From: an uncultured Flavobacteriales bacterium
GTDB taxonomy: Bacteria; Bacteroidota; Bacteroidia; Flavobacteriales; BACL11
Assembly: GCA_913047525.1 (NCBI GenBank)
Contig: CAJWUS010000012.1
Location: forward strand, 1 to 18,543
Reading direction: 5' to 3'
DNA length: 18,543 nucleotides
Position numbers and translations under genes: made by a program. Below the pieces are notes generated by a model, which saw nothing but the letters and a program-made list of their open reading frames with translations, had not been told where the DNA came from and ran no database searches. Below are positions 9,999-17,613 of this stretch, piece by piece. Numbering within the stretch: the stretch's first letter is position 1; the number at the start of each line of letters is the position of its first letter.

Positions 9999-11072
9999 AT
10001 GAATACTACTGAAATGAAAAAAATAAATAATTGGCTTAAAGCCTTTCTAATTGTAGCACTTATTGTACTTCCTGTGAAAGATAATTTTGCGGGTAATGAG
10101 CAAAGAGCCGGACAAGCAGGCGCTTCCGAATTACTAATCAACCCTTGGGCGAGAAGTTCAGGTTGGGCAGGGGCAAATGTGGCCTGTGTTAGAGGCTTAG
10201 AAGGGATGTTCAACAATGTAGCGGGTTTGGCCTTTACTAATAAAACAGAGCTTATTTTCTCTCGTACCAATTGGCTAATGTATAACGATAATGAGGCAGT
10301 AAGTTATATCAACTCTTTTGGGTTCTCACAAAAAGTAGGTGAGTCAGGTGTATTAGCACTTGGCATTATGTCCTTAGATTTTGGAGATATTGAAATTACA
10401 ACTGAGGAACTTCCTGATGGAGGAATTGGTACGTTTTCTCCTAAGTATATGAACATTGGTCTTTCCTATGCGAAAACATTTTCTAATAGTATTTATGGTG
10501 GCTTTACCATTAAAATGATTTCCGAACAAATTTCAAATGTTCGAGCTGGAGGAGTGGCTTTTGATGCGGGTATTCAATATGTAACTGGTGCTAAAGATAA
10601 TTTGAAATTTGGTATATCCTTAAAAAATATTGGCCCAAGAATGAGTTTTTCTGGTGATGGGCTTTCATTTAGAGATTATGTAAATCCTAATTATGAAACG
10701 GCGGTAAATCATAAATCTGCTGAGTTTGAATTGCCATCATTGCTGAATATTGGGCTTGCATACGATATTCTTTATTTAAGACACCGACTAACAGGTTCAG
10801 GAACTTTTACTTCCAATGCTTTTCAGAAAGACCAATACCGATTGGGTTGTGAGTATTCTTTTCGAGATATGTTTATGATAAGGTGTGGTTACACTTTAGA
10901 AGAAGGATTAAGAACGCCATCTACCAGAACTACTGCTTTAAGAGGGCCAAGTGGAGGTTTCACTATTGAAATACCAATGGGTGGCGGGAAAACTTTTGGT
11001 GTAGATTATTCCTACCGACATACCGATCCTTTCCAGGGGTCGCACACACTTGGCGCCAGAATAAACCTCTAA
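9999..11072 (+). CDS. PorV/PorQ-family outer-membrane beta-barrel protein
   Basis: A 357-aa protein that begins 12 nt after the preceding stop and ends the trio. It has a basic, hydrophobic signal peptide (Met6 at 10014 is an alternative start), with mature sequence from about residue 32. The PorV/PorQ signature is ASELLINPWARSSGWAGAN, then VRGLEGMFNNVAGLA, near the mature N-terminus, where conserved Asn/Gly residues precede a FadL-like barrel of alternating strands. In the family, PorV (LptO) carries T9SS cargo from the translocon to the attachment machinery, and PorQ has a related role. Because it is linked to a T9SS-like cargo rather than to por/gld genes, this copy is probably a dedicated paralogue rather than the general PorV; that is inference. 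The barrel ends in INL without a terminal Phe. Confidence 0.85.
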   Translation: MNTTEMKKINNWLKAFLIVALIVLPVKDNFAGNEQRAGQAGASELLINPWARSSGWAGANVACVRGLEGMFNNVAGLAFTNKTELIFSRTNWLMYNDNEAVSYINSFGFSQKVGESGVLALGIMSLDFGDIEITTEELPDGGIGTFSPKYMNIGLSYAKTFSNSIYGGFTIKMISEQISNVRAGGVAFDAGIQYVTGAKDNLKFGISLKNIGPRMSFSGDGLSFRDYVNPNYETAVNHKSAEFELPSLLNIGLAYDILYLRHRLTGSGTFTSNAFQKDQYRLGCEYSFRDMFMIRCGYTLEEGLRTPSTRTTALRGPSGGFTIEIPMGGGKTFGVDYSYRHTDPFQGSHTLGARINL

Positions 11073-11092
11073 TTAAACAAAATTAATTTTTT
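11071..11092 (+). terminator. Weak AT-only hairpin with T tract after the PorV-like gene
   Basis: AATTAA (11071-11076) pairs with TTAATT (11083-11088) around a 6-nt loop, and the T run continues to 11092. There are no G-C pairs, so it would be a poor intrinsic terminator alone. Its position directly at the stop codon is suggestive. Confidence 0.25.
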
Positions 11093-11110
11093 ACAAAGAG
11101 GGAGAAATTC

Positions 11111-11118
11111 TTACTTTG
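11111..11118 (+). promoter_or_regulatory. Possible -7 box for greA
   Basis: TTACTTTG has one mismatch to TAnnTTTG and lies 18 nt before the greA ATG at 11137. That would leave a leader of about 12 nt. No TTG is visible 19-21 nt upstream. Confidence 0.3.
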
Positions 11119-11136
11119 TGATGATGCTATATTATT

Positions 11137-11610
11137 ATGAATGAGATAAAATATTTTACTGAACAAGGGCTACAAAATTTGAAAGATGAGCTAAATCATC
11201 TGAAAAATGTAGAACGTCCAAATATTACCAAAGAGATTTCGGAGGCAAGAGATAAAGGTGATTTATCAGAAAATGCAGAATATGATGCGGCAAAAGAAGC
11301 CCAAGGAATGCTGGAGGCAAAAATTGCAAAACTAGAAGAGCAATTAAGTCAAGCAAGGGTGCTAGATGAAAGTGAATTAGACACTTCCTCTGTGCATTTA
11401 CTTACTAAAGTAATTATCAAAAATACTAAAAATGATACCGAGCTAACTTATACCATTGTGCCAGAATCGGAAGCGGATTTGATGGCCAAAAAGATTTCGG
11501 TAGAATCGCCCATTGCACAAGGATTATTGGGTAAAAAGGTAGGGGAAATTGCAGAAATAGAAGTTCCAAGTGGAATTATGAAATTTGAAATCATAGCCAT
11601 AACGACTTAA
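11137..11610 (+). CDS. greA: Transcription elongation factor GreA
   Basis: GreA binds RNA polymerase in the secondary channel and stimulates cleavage of backtracked transcripts. The 157-aa length is standard. The N-terminal coiled-coil hairpin covers about 1-75, and its tip carries DKGDLSENAEYDAAKE (39-54), including the acidic pair Asp42 and Glu45, equivalent to E. coli Asp41 and Glu44. The C-terminal FKBP-like domain contains SPIAQGLLGKKVGE and ends with a KFEI strand. The ATG at 11137 gives the normal family start. A HIT-domain gene follows after 3 nt, so the two are almost certainly co-transcribed. Confidence 0.97.
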   Translation: MNEIKYFTEQGLQNLKDELNHLKNVERPNITKEISEARDKGDLSENAEYDAAKEAQGMLEAKIAKLEEQLSQARVLDESELDTSSVHLLTKVIIKNTKNDTELTYTIVPESEADLMAKKISVESPIAQGLLGKKVGEIAEIEVPSGIMKFEIIAITT

Positions 11611-11613
11611 ACA

Positions 11614-12006
11614 ATGTCAAGTATTTTTACCAAAATAGTTAAAGGTGATATTCCTGCATATAAAGTTGCAGAAGACGAAAGGTTTTTGGCATTTCTCGAT
11701 ATTTTCCCTCTTGCAAAAGGACATCTGCTTGTCATTCCTAAAAAAGAAACCGATTATATTTTTGATTTAGAATCTAAAGAGTTTATGGGGCTTTGGAGTT
11801 TTACTCAATTGGTAGCCAAAGCAATGGAAAAAGTCATAGCATGCGAAAGAATAGGGGTAGCTGTTATTGGATTGGAAGTACCCCATGCTCATATTCATCT
11901 GGTACCATTAAAAAACATGACTAACATCAATTTTGAAAAACCAAAACTTAAATTTTCTCCTGAAGAATTTGAGGAAATTGCCCAAAAAATAAGGAAAGAA
12001 ATTTAG
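11614..12006 (+). CDS. HIT (histidine triad) family nucleotide-binding protein
   Basis: A 130-aa cytosolic protein of the HIT superfamily, typically nucleoside phosphoramidases or nucleotide hydrolases acting on AMP-linked substrates. It has the N-terminal SIFTKIVKGDIPAYKVAED strand-helix, the FLDIFPLAKGHLLVIPK segment, and the active-site triad HAHIHLVPL with His91, His93 and His95. The Gln that often precedes the triad in Hint proteins (GQxVxHxHxH) is replaced here: GLEVPHAHIH. The start lies 3 nt after the greA stop. The physiological substrate cannot be read from the sequence. Confidence 0.93.
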   Translation: MSSIFTKIVKGDIPAYKVAEDERFLAFLDIFPLAKGHLLVIPKKETDYIFDLESKEFMGLWSFTQLVAKAMEKVIACERIGVAVIGLEVPHAHIHLVPLKNMTNINFEKPKLKFSPEEFEEIAQKIRKEI

Positions 12007-12068
12007 AAGTCAGGAACCAGTAGACAGCATTAAGAATACAGCAGAAAGATAAATTTCAAACCCAACAA

Positions 12069-12620
12069 CTATTTCAGTCTATCCGGATTATCTTTTACAA
12101 AAGCTTTCCATCCAGTATAACTTTTTCCTTTCTCTGCTGTATCCCCCTGAAAAAAATGACAAACTGCAGCAGCCAATCCATCAGTGGCGTCTAAATGTTT
12201 TGGTATTTCTTTTATTGTCAATAATGATTTTAGCATAGCAGCTACTTGTTCTTTAGAAGCATTTCCGTTTCCTGTAATGGCCTTTTTTATTTTCTTGGGG
12301 CTGTATTCAAAAATAGGAATATCTCTGTAAAGCCCAGCTGCCATTGCAACTCCTTGTGCTCTTCCCAACTTTAACATGGATTGCACATTTTTCCCAAAAA
12401 ATGGGGCTTCTACCGCCAACTCATCTGGTTTGTACTCATCTATCATAGCCAATGTTCGTTCAAATATTCGCTTTAGTTTCAGTTCATGAGAGCTCAATTT
12501 AGACAAATGCAAAATGCCCATTTGCAATAGTTCCATTTTCTTTCCTTCAATTTGGATAAGTCCATAACCCATAATGGTAGTTCCTGGGTCAATTCCTAAT
12601 ATAATTTTATCTATCGGCAA
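12069..12620 (-). CDS. ruvC: Crossover junction endodeoxyribonuclease RuvC
   Basis: RuvC resolves Holliday junctions together with RuvAB by paired, metal-dependent nicking. The 183-aa protein has the RNase H-like core: [14 protein letters not shown] with Asp11, [22 protein letters not shown] with Glu71, and [12 protein letters not shown] with Asp144 and Asp147. These match the four E. coli acidic residues (7, 66, 138, 141) in order and spacing. The start is a TTG at 12620-12618. An in-frame TAA lies two codons upstream and no ATG occurs before the conserved ILGIDPG, so a non-ATG start is required. It diverges from the flippase gene across 39 nt. No ruvA or ruvB is adjacent. Confidence 0.96.
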   Translation of the reverse strand: MPIDKIILGIDPGTTIMGYGLIQIEGKKMELLQMGILHLSKLSSHELKLKRIFERTLAMIDEYKPDELAVEAPFFGKNVQSMLKLGRAQGVAMAAGLYRDIPIFEYSPKKIKKAITGNGNASKEQVAAMLKSLLTIKEIPKHLDATDGLAAAVCHFFQGDTAEKGKSYTGWKAFVKDNPDRLK

Positions 12621-12634
12621 TTGTTATCTTTAAG

Positions 12635-12655
12635 TATATTTGCAACACAAAACTA
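12635..12655. promoter_or_regulatory. Facing -7 boxes for ruvC and the flippase operon
   Basis: The plus-strand TATATTTG (12635-12642) fits TAnnTTTG and lies 17 nt before the flippase ATG. On the minus strand, TAGTTTTG (12655-12648) also fits, 27 nt before the ruvC TTG. The two boxes are 5 bp apart, so polymerases could not occupy both at once. Neither has a convincing TTG -33 element at 19-21 nt. Confidence 0.45.
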
Positions 12656-12659
12656 AACA

Positions 12660-13640
12660 ATGCTTTCCAAAAAAACACTTGGCTTCCTATTAAAAATTTC
12701 AATTGTAGTGTTTGCTTTGTATTTTTTGTACCAGCAACTTACAAACAAAAAGGCGATTGAGGGATTTGACATTGCTTTTATCAAGCAAACAATCTTTGAA
12801 AGTCAGCCCTTAGTTGTTTTGGTTTTTATTATGATGTTTTTCAATTGGCTAGTAGAAGCTATCAAATGGAAATTCTTGATTGGAAAAATTGAAAAAGTAA
12901 GTATGCTTACTTCTTTGCGAGCAGTTTTTTCAGGAATTACAGTTTCGGTTTTTACGCCAAACAGAATTGGTGAGTATGGAGGAAGAGTATTTTGCCTAGA
13001 AAAAGCCGATAGAATCCAAGGGGTTTTAATAACGGTTTTAGGTTCTATGGCACAACTTTTGACTACCATCTTTTTTGGTTCCATGGCTATTTTGTTTTTG
13101 AATAATTACATTCCAGAATTAGATAGTTTGTATCAGGAAATGGAATTTGCTTATCCTGTGATGTTTTTTATGCTTTTGCTTTTGAATATTTTGCTACTCT
13201 TACTTTTTCATAATATTTCAGTGATTTCCAATTTTATGGATAAGTTTTCTTGGCTTTCGAAATACAAAAAATACAAGGAAGTTTTTACTTATTACAATAC
13301 CCAGGAGTTGGCTTTTGTATTTATATTTTCCATTATTCGCTATGCTATTTTTACTACTCAATTTTTTATTCTGCTTCAATTATTTACAGTAGATATCACC
13401 TACTTTGACGCCATTATTCTAACAATGATTATGCTTTTTATTATTTCCATCATTCCTACTATTGCCATTTCAGAAATTGGAATAAGGGGCTCTGTGGCAG
13501 TTTATTTGTTCGGATTAGTTTCTGCTAATACTTTGGGAATTCTCTCTGCTACTTTTGTGCTGTGGGCAATTAATTTAGTGCTTCCTGCCCTCATTGGCGC
13601 CTTCTTTGTGTTTACTCTCAAATTTTTTAGAAAACAATAA
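12660..13640 (+). CDS. Flippase-like integral membrane protein (LPG synthase TM / UPF0104 family)
   Basis: A 326-aa inner-membrane protein with about eight hydrophobic segments starting at 8-25. The family signature is visible as FNWLVEAIKWKFLI (61-74), then FSGITVSVFTPNRIGEYGGR (90-109), and late in the protein AISEIGIRGSVAVYLFG. Relatives include the membrane domain of lysylphosphatidylglycerol synthase (MprF) and AglD-type proteins; members are thought to move or present lipids and lipid-linked sugars. There is no catalytic aminoacyl-transferase domain. The next gene, a glycosyltransferase, starts directly after its stop codon, supporting a shared role in handling a glycosylated membrane lipid (inference). 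Confidence 0.88.
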   Translation: MLSKKTLGFLLKISIVVFALYFLYQQLTNKKAIEGFDIAFIKQTIFESQPLVVLVFIMMFFNWLVEAIKWKFLIGKIEKVSMLTSLRAVFSGITVSVFTPNRIGEYGGRVFCLEKADRIQGVLITVLGSMAQLLTTIFFGSMAILFLNNYIPELDSLYQEMEFAYPVMFFMLLLLNILLLLLFHNISVISNFMDKFSWLSKYKKYKEVFTYYNTQELAFVFIFSIIRYAIFTTQFFILLQLFTVDITYFDAIILTMIMLFIISIIPTIAISEIGIRGSVAVYLFGLVSANTLGILSATFVLWAINLVLPALIGAFFVFTLKFFRKQ

Positions 13641-14756
13641 ATGGATATCTTTTATTTATTCTTATCTCTTTTAGCTTTATGGTATCTTGTTGTATTTCTC
13701 TCTTATCGATTGTCATGGAATAAAATTCCAAATGCAAAAAACAAGAATGATAAGGATTTTGTAAGCGTGATTGTTACCTGTAGAAATGAAGAGGGGCATA
13801 TTGCAAATCTTATTCAGCAAATAAGAACGCAAAACTTTGACAAGAATCGTTTTGAACTTATAGTGGTAAACGACCATTCTACTGATGACACCTTGTCAAT
13901 TTTAGAAAAGAAAGCGGCAATTTGGAATAAGTTAAAAATAGTATGTTTAGGTGAAGGAGAAGAAGGTAAAAAAACAGCTATTGAAAAAGGAATATCTTTT
14001 GCAAAAGGGGATATTATTCTTTGTACAGATGCAGATTGCTCTGTTGAAAAAAATTGGATAGCAACTATTATCCATTATTTTACTGATGAAAAAATAAAGA
14101 TGGTTTCAGCTCCTGTATTATTTGAGAATAAAAAAGGAATTTTTTGCGAATTACAATCTTTGGAGTTTCTAAGTTTGATTGGTTCAGGGGCAGCAGCAAT
14201 TGGCAGAGGGAAAAGCATTTTTTGTAATGGTGCGAATTTTGCTTATCGCAGATCCGTCTTTTTGGAAGTAGACTCATTTGATAACAATATCGCTTCCGGG
14301 GATGATGTGTTTTTGATGCACAAGGTCAAACAAAAATATGCTAATGGAATTGCTTTTGCAAAGCAGAAAGAAGCGATTGTAAAAACAAGTAGTCAGCCTA
14401 ATATTTCAGCATTCATCAACCAAAGAAAAAGATGGGCATCTAAAAGCAGTTCTTACAAAGATTTTGATACAATAGCAATAAGTGTTTTGGTATTTCTGAT
14501 GAATGTAAGTATTGTGACTTTATTAGTAATGGCTTTTTTTTATAGTCAAATGATTGCTCTTTTTGCCGCTCTATTTTTAGTAAAATATATTGCCGATTAT
14601 CTTTTTTTACTTCCTGTTCTTAAATTTTTCAAAAAAAGAAATTTGGCTTTTTGGATTTTGCCTTTTGAGATATTTTATTGCTTCTATATTATTTTAATTG
14701 TAATTTTATCTTTTACAAGTTCTTTTGAGTGGAAAGGGAGAATACATAAGAAATGA
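13641..14756 (+). CDS. Membrane-anchored family 2 glycosyltransferase
   Basis: A 371-aa GT-A-fold enzyme expected to transfer a sugar from a nucleotide-sugar donor to a lipid or polysaccharide acceptor at the cytoplasmic face. It has an N-terminal membrane helix (3-22). The catalytic domain begins FVSVIVTCRNEEGH (40-53), with VVNDHSTDDT (75-84), the DxD metal site TDADC (Asp130, Asp132), a GDD motif at 220-222 as likely base region, and QRKRW (261-265, the QxxRW-type motif of processive enzymes). Three to four C-terminal membrane helices lie at about 275-365. The ATG immediately follows the flippase stop, and its TGA overlaps the permease ATG (ATGA), indicating translational coupling on both sides. 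Donor and acceptor are unknown. Confidence 0.93.
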   Translation: MDIFYLFLSLLALWYLVVFLSYRLSWNKIPNAKNKNDKDFVSVIVTCRNEEGHIANLIQQIRTQNFDKNRFELIVVNDHSTDDTLSILEKKAAIWNKLKIVCLGEGEEGKKTAIEKGISFAKGDIILCTDADCSVEKNWIATIIHYFTDEKIKMVSAPVLFENKKGIFCELQSLEFLSLIGSGAAAIGRGKSIFCNGANFAYRRSVFLEVDSFDNNIASGDDVFLMHKVKQKYANGIAFAKQKEAIVKTSSQPNISAFINQRKRWASKSSSYKDFDTIAISVLVFLMNVSIVTLLVMAFFYSQMIALFAALFLVKYIADYLFLLPVLKFFKKRNLAFWILPFEIFYCFYIILIVILSFTSSFEWKGRIHKK

Positions 14757-15805
14757 AAAAAGCATCTTTAAATAGCTTGGCTTGGAAGAAATTAAAAAGC
14801 AATAAAATGTCTTTTAGTGCATTGCTGTTTGTTGTTGTTTGTCTTTTTGTTGGAATTTTAGCAGTTCCTATTAGTCCAGATAAGACACCAATGGCAAATC
14901 AGATGCACATTGAATTGGCCACTCTAAAACCATTTACCAAAGTTGTCTTTTTGGAAATAACAAAAGAAGATGTAAATCAAGCCTCCCTTTTTGAAGGAAT
15001 ATTCTTTGGAAAGCCATTAATAGTTAAGCGTATTCCTATTTCCACATTTACCAAAACAAATGATGGTCTAAACTACTTTGCCTACCAATCAGAAATGGAA
15101 GAAAACTTTATTGGAGAATACAATATTAGAGAGCAAACCTTTTTCTTTGGAACAGATAAATACGGAAGGGATTTACTTAGCCGTATGCTCTTTGGCATCA
15201 GAATTTCGCTTTCTGTTGGTTTTATTGCCGTATTTATTTCATTAATAATTGGCATTAGTTTAGGGCTTATTGCGGGCTATTTTAGAGGAAAAACTGACGA
15301 TATAATCATGTGGCTCGTGAATGTGATCTGGTCCATTCCCACTTTACTTATGGTAATTGCAATTACTTTGGCATTAGGGAAAGGATTTTGGCAAGTATTT
15401 GTAGCGGTTGGTTTAACCATGTGGGTAGAAGTTGCTCGTATCGTTAGAGGGCAAGTGTTATCTATCAGAGAATTGGAATATATAGAGGCAGGAAAGGCAT
15501 TGGCCTACAAACCTTTTAGGATTATTTTCAAACATATTTTGCCTAATATAATTGGGCCTGTAATTGTGATTTCTGCAGCTAATTTTGCAGCTGCTATTTT
15601 GATTGAAGCTGGGCTTTCTTTTCTTGGAATTGGCGCACAACCACCTATGCCAAGCTGGGGTGGTATGATAAAAGATCATTATACTTACATTATTATGGAC
15701 AAGGCCTATCTAGCTATTATTCCTGGGGTGGCCATAATGTTTTTGGTGCTGGCTTTTATGCTTTTGGGTAATGGACTTAGAGATGCTTTTGATGTAAAGG
15801 ATTAA
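14753..15805 (+). CDS. ABC transporter permease, OppC/DppC type
   Basis: A 350-aa inner-membrane subunit of a peptide/nickel-type ABC importer. It has TM1 at 21-40, an extracytoplasmic segment of about 90 residues (41-130), then the GTDKYGRDLLSRMLFGIR motif (133-150) that opens the transport domain. The coupling loop that contacts the ATPase is EAGKALAYKPFRIIFKHILPN (245-265), followed by the conserved LSFLGIGAQPPMPSWGGMI stretch. No ATPase, OppB-type partner or solute-binding protein gene lies in the window, so those must be encoded elsewhere. The start overlaps the glycosyltransferase stop by 4 nt. The gene ends within a TTAA shared with the converging atoE-like gene. Confidence 0.93.
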   Translation: MKKASLNSLAWKKLKSNKMSFSALLFVVVCLFVGILAVPISPDKTPMANQMHIELATLKPFTKVVFLEITKEDVNQASLFEGIFFGKPLIVKRIPISTFTKTNDGLNYFAYQSEMEENFIGEYNIREQTFFFGTDKYGRDLLSRMLFGIRISLSVGFIAVFISLIIGISLGLIAGYFRGKTDDIIMWLVNVIWSIPTLLMVIAITLALGKGFWQVFVAVGLTMWVEVARIVRGQVLSIRELEYIEAGKALAYKPFRIIFKHILPNIIGPVIVISAANFAAAILIEAGLSFLGIGAQPPMPSWGGMIKDHYTYIIMDKAYLAIIPGVAIMFLVLAFMLLGNGLRDAFDVKD

Positions 15806-17145
15806 AAAATCAACAGCCCTCCAATAAATATTACGATTCCGGCAAGAAGTAATATAAGGGTGTAAGGTAAAATTTCTTTTGCTTTTAATCCTGTAATTCC
15901 TAGTAGCGGTAAAGCCCAAAAAGGTTGTAACATATTGGTAAGTTGGTCGCCATAAGCCAATGCCATTACGCTTTTTGGTATGCTTACGCCTAATTTTGTG
16001 GCTGCTTCCACAATTATTGGTCCTTGCACTGCCCATTGCCCGCCACCACTTGGCACAAATACATTTACAATTCCTGCACTAATAAATGTAAAAATAGGGA
16101 AAGTAGTTTCATTAGAAATATCAACAAAAAAGTCAGACATAATTTGCACCAAACCAGAGTGGTTCATAATACCCATTATTCCAAAATAAAGAGGGAATTG
16201 AATTAATATTCCAGAGGCGCCACCAATAGCGCTATTTACTGCTTTCAAAAAGTTAAAAAATGATTTGTGCATTACAATAGCCAAACCTAGCAATACCAAA
16301 TTAATATAATTTGGATTGATAACTTTGAAGGAGATGGTTTCAGGTAAAATGAATGCTTTATAAAAAGCATAAAACAAAATAATTCCGCCAAAAAGGAAAG
16401 CCATTATTCTGCTGTGATCCAATTTTTCTGCTCCGCTAATTGTTGTTGTCTCGCTTTGTTCAGAAGTGCTTAAATTCAGAGTTTTTCCTTTGTTTTTCTT
16501 TCCTAAATAATACATCAGCAAGGGAAGAGTAATCAATAAAACAATACTAATACTGATATTCATGGTAGAAAAAACTGTTTCTGCCTGAGAAATTACGCCA
16601 ATTTTATCGACTAAGAAATGTCCTTCTTCTGCAATTTTTATGGGTGCAGAGCCAGAAATTCCTCCATGCCACACCATAAGTCCGGAATATCCTGCAGCTC
16701 CAATTAAGGGGTAGTTAAGCAATATTCCTTTTTTGCTTGCATATTCTCCAACTTTTCGGGCAAATATGGCGCCAAAAATAAGGCCCAAACCCCAATTAAA
16801 GAAAGACACTAAAAGGGTGAAAAAGCAAATAATGGTAGCAGCATTGGCAGTATTGTTGCAATACTTTGTCCCTTTTTCTATAAGGTTGCTGATGGGTTTG
16901 CTTAGGGCTAATGTGTGTCCCAATACAAGCATCAGCATCATCTGCATGGCAAAAACAAGTAGTGGAGGATGCCAAACTCCTTTCTCCCAAAATTGCAAAA
17001 GTTGAAGAAAATGGTTTTCTCCAACTTTTGATTCTGTAATAAATAATGCTAACAGGAAAGTAAAAAAAGTAAGGATTACCGCTATGGTAAAAGGAGTCGG
17101 CAATACCGACTTAAATACCTTTTCAACTCTACTTGCAAATGACAT
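15802..17145 (-). CDS. atoE: Short-chain fatty acid transporter, AtoE family
   Basis: A 447-aa polytopic inner-membrane protein matching the AtoE/short-chain fatty acid transporter family (usual length about 440-450), expected to take up acetoacetate, butyrate or similar acids. Family-like stretches are the N-terminal VLPTPFTIAVILTFFTF, FWEKGVWHPPLLVFAMQMML, GHTLALSKPISNLI, LIGAAGYSGLMVWHGGISGS (about residue 150), and the conserved FVPSGGGQWAVQGPI near the C-terminus. The ATG at 17145 lies 3 nt after the DUF3127 gene stop, so the two share a transcript. Its stop overlaps the converging permease gene. The gene symbol is by family; the exact substrate is not proven. Confidence 0.9.
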   Translation of the reverse strand: MSFASRVEKVFKSVLPTPFTIAVILTFFTFLLALFITESKVGENHFLQLLQFWEKGVWHPPLLVFAMQMMLMLVLGHTLALSKPISNLIEKGTKYCNNTANAATIICFFTLLVSFFNWGLGLIFGAIFARKVGEYASKKGILLNYPLIGAAGYSGLMVWHGGISGSAPIKIAEEGHFLVDKIGVISQAETVFSTMNISISIVLLITLPLLMYYLGKKNKGKTLNLSTSEQSETTTISGAEKLDHSRIMAFLFGGIILFYAFYKAFILPETISFKVINPNYINLVLLGLAIVMHKSFFNFLKAVNSAIGGASGILIQFPLYFGIMGIMNHSGLVQIMSDFFVDISNETTFPIFTFISAGIVNVFVPSGGGQWAVQGPIIVEAATKLGVSIPKSVMALAYGDQLTNMLQPFWALPLLGITGLKAKEILPYTLILLLAGIVIFIGGLLIF

Positions 17146-17148
17146 ATT

Positions 17149-17511
17149 TTAGAACGGTAAGTCATCTTCTTCTGATGCTGGGGCATCAAAAACAGGTGGT
17201 TCTGCCATTTCTTCTGATGTGAAACTTTCAACTCCTATTTTCTCAATTTTCCAAGCATCCACATTATGAAAATACCTTCCATTCCACTCCCTTGATGATA
17301 GGTTAAAGGACACTTCCACTTGGTCACCTACATTATAATGTTCCAACATAGCAATTTTATCCTCTCCAAAAAGTTGGAAGCAAATTTCAGGATTGTATTG
17401 TGCAGCAGTATCCACTACAAACGATTGTTTCTTCCACTCTTTCCCTGCTTTTGATGTGCCATTTTCTACACTTAATTTACTGCTAATTTTTCCTTTTACC
17501 GATAAACTCAT
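17149..17511 (-). CDS. DUF3127 protein, OB-fold-like, with an SSB-type acidic C-terminal tip
   Basis: A 120-aa protein from the ATG at 17511. It begins MSLSVKGKISSKLSVENGT, continues with KEWKKQSFVVDT, PEICFQLFGEDK, and VGDQVEVSFNLSSREWNGRYF, and has a low-complexity acidic tail ending EEDDLPF. The core matches DUF3127, a small Bacteroidota family thought to have a nucleic-acid-binding OB-like fold. The last residues resemble the tip of single-stranded DNA-binding protein (DDDIPF), which recruits repair and replication proteins. A TTG at 17538 would add nine residues but lies inside the predicted -7 box, so the ATG is preferred. The atoE-like gene follows after 3 nt, with no evident functional link. 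Confidence 0.88.
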   Translation of the reverse strand: MSLSVKGKISSKLSVENGTSKAGKEWKKQSFVVDTAAQYNPEICFQLFGEDKIAMLEHYNVGDQVEVSFNLSSREWNGRYFHNVDAWKIEKIGVESFTSEEMAEPPVFDAPASEEDDLPF

Positions 17512-17535
17512 ATTTTTATTTTTTAATTTGAAAAG

Positions 17536-17543
17536 CAAATATA
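17536..17543 (-). promoter_or_regulatory. -7 box for the DUF3127-atoE transcript
   Basis: Read on the minus strand this is TATATTTG, an exact fit to TAnnTTTG, 24 nt before the ATG at 17511. No TTG is visible at the -33 distance. An A/T-only leader follows, as is common in this phylum. Confidence 0.5.
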
Positions 17544-17569
17544 AAACTTAATAATCTTCCTATTTGCTT

Positions 17570-17601
17570 TTGGTGTAAAATGTTAAAAAATAATATCTTT
17601 G
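17570..17601 (+). promoter_or_regulatory. Promoter of tRNA-Leu
   Basis: TTG (17570-17572) and TATCTTTG (17594-17601) are 21 nt apart, matching both elements of the Bacteroidota housekeeping promoter (TTG, 19-21 nt, TAnnTTTG). The tRNA starts 12 nt further on. This is the best promoter in the window. Confidence 0.75.
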
Positions 17602-17613
17602 CCCTCCCATTTT

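Noticed and set aside
9983..10270. Minus-strand open frame over the start of the PorV-like gene
   Set aside because: It overlaps a well-supported signal peptide and PorV signature on the other strand and has no family features.
11093..11119. Inverted repeat ACAAAG / CTTTGT before greA
   Set aside because: A 6-bp, mostly AT stem with a 15-nt loop; too weak for a terminator, and it overlaps the possible greA promoter.
15710..16206. Several open frames in both orientations over the permease/atoE junction
   Set aside because: They are shadows of the two membrane-protein genes; none has a recognisable product or start context.
17512..17538. TTG at 17538 as start of the DUF3127 protein
   Set aside because: It falls inside the predicted -7 box and the extra nine residues do not resemble the family N-terminus; the ATG at 17511 fits better.
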